This document shows positions 59,017 to 64,000 of a stretch of DNA of 64,000 nucleotides, piece after piece. The stretch is taken from positions 1 through 64,000 of the forward strand of contig FJUW01000075.1 of assembly GCA_900074885.1 (NCBI GenBank). Reading direction: 5' to 3'. Both the position numbers and the translations under genes were made by a program. Numbering within the stretch: the first letter of the stretch is position 1; each line of letters begins with the position of its first letter. Under the pieces are notes generated by a model. It made no database searches and was not told the origin of the DNA. It worked only from the letters and a program-made list of their open reading frames with translations. The stretch is from Rhynchosporium graminicola. Taxonomy: Eukaryota; Ascomycota; Leotiomycetes; Helotiales; Ploettnerulaceae.

Positions 59017-60168
59017 ATGATTTCCAAACAGCCTCAACTTTCGGATTTCATCTCAACCTCCTCATCCCTTCCAGAACTCTCCATATCACCCCCGCTTCTG
59101 AATTCAGCAAATCCCTGGGCAACTACAGAAGAAGACCTTGTCGCGCTCTACAATTGTCCCTACACGGGCGCTGTAACGGTAAGGACATCTCTCTTTCAGG
59201 CTTTCAGTCAAAATGCTTCTACGCACCAGTACACTTTCTTCTCATCATCTCTCGGCCATGCCACGACGAAAATCAATGTCGACGGGGGAGAAGGGAGGGG
59301 AGAGATTGTGCCTGGCGAAACAAGTTCTTTGAACACGCTCGGATACAGTCCCATTGCGTTTGAGAGATACATTCTTATGCTCGTGCGTCTGTCGCGCACA
59401 CCAGAATTTCACTCAATGACGAAACAACGCGATGGGAAACTCAAGCCTTTCATCGTATCTGTCACTGGTTCTGCGGAAGAAGTAGGGAGATGTTGTGAGC
59501 ATTTACTGGAAGTGCTTAATGAGCCCGAGAAATCGTATCCTGCTGCTACAGAATTCCAGTCCCAGAGTAGTCGAAGCGGAGGGGGCTTGGATCTCATGAT
59601 GGAGATCAACCTTTCTTGTCCGAATATTCCTGACAAGCCGCCACCGGCTTATGACGGTGCTAGTTTATCGGAGTACATCACTGCTGTCGGCGAAGCGAAA
59701 GCTAGAGTTCCAAAGACTTACAGCAGAGGTTTGCACGTGGGTGTCAAGACACCACCATATACGTACCAAGGACAATTCCAGATATTGATCGATGCTTTGG
59801 AACGTTCGTCTGGGTTGGAAAATGGATGTCCCATCTCCTTTATTTCTGCTACCAATACACTGGGGTCATGTCTCGTGCTCGATGAGAAGAATGATGCTGC
59901 GCTGGGGAGTGTTAATGGAAGTGGTATTGGTGGGTTGGCGGGTCATGCGCTACATCCTATCGCGTTGGGCAACGTCAAGACTATCCGGGGATTGCTGGAT
60001 GCTTCGAAGTATGAGGATGTTAGAAAGATCAAGATCATTGGTATTGGAGGTGTAAGCGATGCTGCGGGGTATAAGCGGATGATGAAGGTTGGGGCGAGTG
60101 CGGTGGGAGTTGGAACGGCGCTGGGGAGGGAGGGCGTGGCTGTATTTGCGAAGATTGCGAGGGGTTAG
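59017..60168 (+). CDS. Class-1 dihydroorotate dehydrogenase-like flavoprotein
   Basis: A single exon of 383 residues. The fold is a FMN TIM barrel: an early substrate-binding segment (NSANPWATTEEDLVALY), NTLGYSPIAFERY, then EINLSCPNIPD with C201 at the position of the catalytic Cys of class-1 enzymes, VGVKTPPYTYQGQF (Lys of the active site), SFISATNTLG, GIGGLAGHALHPIALGNV and the C-terminal FMN-phosphate loop IIGIGGVSDAAGYKRMMKVGASAVGVGTAL. Class-1 enzymes are cytosolic and use soluble acceptors such as fumarate. Most ascomycetes make pyrimidines with a mitochondrial class-2 enzyme, so this may be a paralogous or catabolic enzyme. No N-terminal targeting or membrane segment. It is intact. Confidence 0.85.
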   Translation: MISKQPQLSDFISTSSSLPELSISPPLLNSANPWATTEEDLVALYNCPYTGAVTVRTSLFQAFSQNASTHQYTFFSSSLGHATTKINVDGGEGRGEIVPGETSSLNTLGYSPIAFERYILMLVRLSRTPEFHSMTKQRDGKLKPFIVSVTGSAEEVGRCCEHLLEVLNEPEKSYPAATEFQSQSSRSGGGLDLMMEINLSCPNIPDKPPPAYDGASLSEYITAVGEAKARVPKTYSRGLHVGVKTPPYTYQGQFQILIDALERSSGLENGCPISFISATNTLGSCLVLDEKNDAALGSVNGSGIGGLAGHALHPIALGNVKTIRGLLDASKYEDVRKIKIIGIGGVSDAAGYKRMMKVGASAVGVGTALGREGVAVFAKIARG

Positions 60169-61509
60169 CCTAGGTGATTTCGATATCGAAATGTTTGCTT
60201 CAAGGCTACGTCTTGGTTGGTGATCTGGATTGACGGACAGGCAGTCGATACCTTGGAGTTTTGAGATTGGTGGAACGAAACAATGGAATACAAAAGACAT
60301 CATTTCCCATTCTAAACGAGTGATAGATAGTTCTACCACCGAGTGTAAGTCATTTTCGACAGCGAAGTGAATCCTGCTGCTATATCAGGTGTGTGAGCCC
60401 GACCTATCAACGCACGACAGAGTAGCCGATTTAGGCGTACACCAGTATTGTCTCCTGAAGAAGTACTAAATCAATTCACGACTTTAACTTGTCTTCTCAT
60501 GTGAAAGTCGTATAAGTACCTCGTGAAATATGCCCAAAAAAGTGACTTCTGAATGTTCTGAAATCAATTAATTCATGACTTCCAAAATCCGCGTAACAGT
60601 ATCGCAAGACGCCCCAGCGAATCTTTTTGTGTTTACCGATCTTCTTGTGGAATATATGGAATGCAGCTTCAAAAGTGTTCTTACTGATAACATCCATGAG
60701 GGACACATAATATCTGTGCCTTGGTAGATAAAGGGTAATGATTTTCGAATGAAAGGGTGATGTATAACGAACCTGCTGGCCAAATTGATGATCGACTTGG
60801 TGAAATATCCTCGTTGGTCGAAATTCACTGCGTTTATGGGACCTCATTGGTGCACCGATTTGAAGTCACGATGTTAACGCAGAATATTTTACGATGTTAC
60901 ATAGATAAATACCCGGACCACATGGAGGGGAATTGGCACAACCCTCATCGGTCACGAATCATGACAGCTGAAATGAAATGTAACAGGAAGTTATGAGAAT
61001 TTTGAATTCTAGCGCATTCATCATACGAAATACTTTCTTTAGAAGCCCGTCTGCCTACAGTTTAAGCCAAAATTTTTTTTTTTTTTTTTTCTCTATCCTA
61101 TGAAGTAGGATTGCTAGAGAAGTATCTAAGCATGGAGACTTCCAGCATGTTCCTGTTGTTTTAATAGGCCTTCCGAATGAATAGCTCTAGCAGCTTCGAG
61201 TTTCATGTATCGTATTTCGTATTCCGTCTTTCCGAGGCGTATTCGCTACAGGAATGCCAATAAATAGTCGGAAGTTATACTCGCCGAGCCCGCGGAGTAA
61301 CACTGGATGGTCGTTCAGATTTGAGTGAATTCGAGGCCCTAGTGGGCAGGTTCTGGCTCCAATGATGTCTAGAAGACCGGAAAGACAGCGGTAGATGAGC
61401 TGCAGGCATCCGCTTCAGTATGATCTTAGGAGTCAGTGCCAAGTACCTTTCTGTAGATGTGATTCCGATGAAAAGAGCCTAAATTCCCCTGAAAACTTAC
61501 TGTTCCTTC
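60169..61509. other. Intergenic, no gene seen
   Basis: Contains a T18-20 homopolymer near 61072-61091. No coding signal recognised. Confidence 0.45.
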
Positions 61510-64000
61510 ATGATTCCGAAAATGCACACTTCCTCTTCCAAAAACGATCTTGATATTGTGGATGAAAGCCAAGTGACCGCGGCGGCCAGTGGAGATTTCT
61601 TATCGAAGTCCTTGATGAACGAGACCGCGAATATTACAGGTACTTTGGAATTTGCTGATGCTTGAGTTGATTGCTTACGAAGTGGAATAGATAATGGTCG
61701 AATCAATGTTAATCTCGACTCCAGGCTCAGTCGAGCGCTATCGAGATTAATCCCAGCACCGGCCTATGAGTCCGCAGTTCCATCTACCCCTCCACCACAG
61801 TACGAAGAGATATACGGCACTGTCACCAAGCTCAACATCGTCATACAAGTAGTAGGAAGTCGCGGAGACGTCCAGCCCTTCATCGCTTTAGGGAACGAGC
61901 TTCAGAAACATGGCCATCGAGTACGGATAGCAACCCACGATGTCTTCGAAGACTTTGTGCGGAAGGCTGGAATCGAGTTCTACCCCATTGGCGGTGATCC
62001 TGCTGACTTGATGGCCTACATGGTCAAGAATCCCGGTCTGATGCCCAGTGTGAGCAGTTTGAGGGCGGGTGATGTACAGTCGAAGCGGAAGATGATCACG
62101 ATGATGCTAGATGGCTGCTGGAGATCCTGCATTGAAGCAGATTCGCTCACAAGGATTCCGTTTACTGCGGACGCGATCATTGCGAATCCACCTAGCTTTG
62201 CACACGTCCATTGCGCTCAAGCTTTGGGTTGTCCTGTAAGTGAACTTAATCAAGTCATGAAAAACACTACAGTATCCCCACTGATACTTATGTGCCAGGT
62301 CCATATAATGTTTACGATGCCTTGGTCGTGTACGCGAGACTTTCCACATCCGCTGGCCAATCTGAAATCGACGAATGAAGGCAAAGAAGTGCAGAGTGGG
62401 CGATCAAATTATCTGTCCTACATGATTGTTGAGTGGATGACATGGCAAGGGTGAGGTCAACACTTCCAGCCTAAGGTCCTTCAATAATATTGATACCTCG
62501 TCTAGTCTTGGAGATGTCATTAACAAGTGGAGAAAATCAATCGACCTGGAACCTATCCCCGAAACAGAAGGACCATTGCTAGTGGAGACGTTGAAGATTC
62601 CGTTTACATACTGCTGGTCTCCAGCTCTCGTGGCAAAACCTCAAGATTGGCCTTCACATGTCGGTATGTCACTTTATACGACGCACGGTGATGCGAAATT
62701 CCAACTGACATTGTCACCTTGCAGATGTGTGCGGGTTCTTTTTCAGAGATGCCCCCGATTTTACTCCTGATGCCGAGCTCGAACGATTTCTTCACAGCGG
62801 CCCGTCGGCAGTTTACATTGGGTTTGGAAGTATTGTCATCGACGACCCAAACGAGATGACAGCAATGTTACTAGAAGCGGTACGATCGACTGGAGTTCGG
62901 GCGTTAATTTCGCGCGGATGGAGTAAGTTGGGTGCTGGGCGAGAGAATGATTCACAGATACATTTCTTAGGAGATTGTCCACACGAGTGGCTCTTTCAGC
63001 ACGTTGCAGCTGTCGTTCATCATGGTGGAGCTGGAACAACGGCCTGCGGATTATTGAATGGGAGGCCGACTACCATTGTACCATTTTTCGGAGAGTGAGC
63101 CTTCTGATATATTCAAAATAACGACTATCTTGCTGACTTTAACCCCTTAGCCAACCTTTTTGGGGACACATGGTTGCAGCTGCAGGAGCAGGTCCTCGAC
63201 CATTGGCGTACAAAGAGCTGACGAGCCAGAAGATCGCTGATGCAATACAATTTTGCTTGAAACCAGAGGCACTTACTGCCGCTGCAGGAATTGCATTGAA
63301 GATGCGAAAGGAATCTGGAGTCAAAACAGCTGTCGAGTCATTCCATCGTGGACTGCCCGCAAAGAAAATGCAGTGTGAGGTTGTGAAGGGTCAGCCCGCA
63401 GTCTGGATCTACAAGTCCGGGAAGCGGCGTATACAACTGTCCAGGATCGGAGCGCAGATTCTTTCGGATCATTTGAGACTTGATCTGAAAAAGCTTCAAT
63501 TGTAGGCCCAATTCAACAGAACCATGTTCTTCAAGCGAGTACTAACATGGAAAAGCTATGAGGCAGCTCCGCAGGTCATAGAGATCAGACGTTGGGATCC
63601 CGTAACAGGAGCGGCATCGGCAGCTATAGGTATGCCAATGACGTTTTTAAAAGAAACTACTGGCATCATCACCAAACCATTCGCGGAGTATCAGAAGGCG
63701 AGAGAGCAGAACTTGTTGACGGCAAATGCGATCGCGCACAGAAACCTCGACAGCCGGAAGTCATCCTCAGACACTCTCGCTGGCCTCCAGCATTCTAGGG
63801 CAAGCAATTCGACTTCACCTGAGACTGCTGGGAAAATGACTGGCGGCCAGATAGCAGGAGCGATGATAGGAGCTTCTGTGAAGAGTCTCGGCAACGCCGT
63901 CGGGAAACCATGGAAGGGCTTCTTTGTTGATGTTCCGCTTGCCGTTGCAGATGGTCTGCATGCGATACCGAGAATGTACGACGAGGAAGTCACAGAGCGG
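61510..64000 (+). CDS. UDP-glucose:sterol glucosyltransferase-like GT1 enzyme (partial, runs off window)
   Basis: Seven exons in the window: 61510-61639, 61691-62235, 62299-62450, 62506-62663, 62725-63094, 63151-63501, and 63556 to the window end. All junctions are in phase. The donor N-terminal part has LNIVIQVVGSRGDVQPFIALG, the start of GT28/GT1 sterol glucosyltransferases (Atg26-type). The middle shows ANPPSFAHVHCAQALGCP and PSAVYIGFGSIVIDDP. The sugar-nucleotide-binding region is VVHHGGAGTTACGLLNGRP followed by VPFFGDQPFWG, the plant/fungal signature. The sixth intron (54 nt, TACTAAC branch site) removes an in-frame TAG at 63503. After it the frame continues with RRWDPVTGAASAAIGMP, seen in long fungal relatives. 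No GRAM or PH domain is visible upstream, unlike Atg26 itself. It transfers glucose to sterols or a related lipid; substrate not certain. Confidence 0.87.

Noticed and set aside
63503..63505. In-frame TAG that seemed to break the glucosyltransferase gene
   Set aside because: A 54-nt intron (63502-63555) with a perfect TACTAAC branch site removes it and keeps frame, so the gene is intact.

Overview
The window comes from the nuclear genome of a filamentous ascomycete. Evidence: short introns (about 45-125 nt) with GT...AG borders and CTAAC/CTGAC-type branch sites, ascomycete-specific families (UstYa, But2, ferritin-like/Rds1-type, HET, fasciclin-GPI), an SSD1 orthologue and a GLE1 orthologue, and a left edge with the TpA-rich, TpG/CpA-poor signature of repeat-induced point mutation (RIP). 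The general style recalls Leotiomycetes, but that placement is an impression only. All exon models were built by hand from splice sites and reading-frame continuity; no transcript data or database search was available.

Layout. 1-2265: RIP-mutated, AT-rich repeat remnant and non-coding DNA. 2266-3741: secreted two-domain fasciclin protein. 4328-5438: fungal hypothetical protein. 5439-8606: no convincing gene. 8607-10921: the most interesting locus, a divergent pair made of a UstYa-family oxidase (minus) and a 110-residue secreted peptide precursor with two near-identical repeats (plus), which looks like an uncharacterised fungal RiPP (ribosomally made, modified peptide) system. 12380-13403: uncertain multi-exon gene. 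13781-14915: 3-ketodihydrosphingosine reductase. 15383-19677: a decayed accessory stretch with F-box pseudogene, acidic-tail ORF, interstitial TTAGGG repeat, 18-bp minisatellite and HET fragment. 20347-21429: SMP-30/lactonase-type propeller. 24372-29880: a 1780-residue predicted protein joining a caspase-like module, a cholesterol-oxidase-like GMC flavoenzyme and an alpha/beta hydrolase. 30652-32853: secreted choice-of-anchor-B/LVIVD-type propeller with ten exons. 35975-37057: But2-domain secreted protein. 38759-40538: GLE1. 41651-43436: decayed NLR/ankyrin-type gene. 46616-51133: SSD1, with a simple-repeat-rich leader. 51134-56822: long gene-free stretch with microsatellites. 56823-57919: ferritin-like secreted protein. 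59017-60168: class-1 dihydroorotate dehydrogenase-like enzyme. 61510 to the right edge: sterol-glucosyltransferase-like GT1 enzyme, cut by the window end.

How they fit together. GLE1, SSD1, the sphingolipid reductase and perhaps the DHODH-like enzyme are housekeeping genes. They are interspersed with accessory loci: secreted proteins, broken incompatibility-type genes (HET, ankyrin/NLR, F-box) and the putative RiPP pair. No obvious additional tailoring enzyme, transporter or regulator was found beside the UstYa/precursor pair, so if it is a biosynthetic cluster it is a minimal one.
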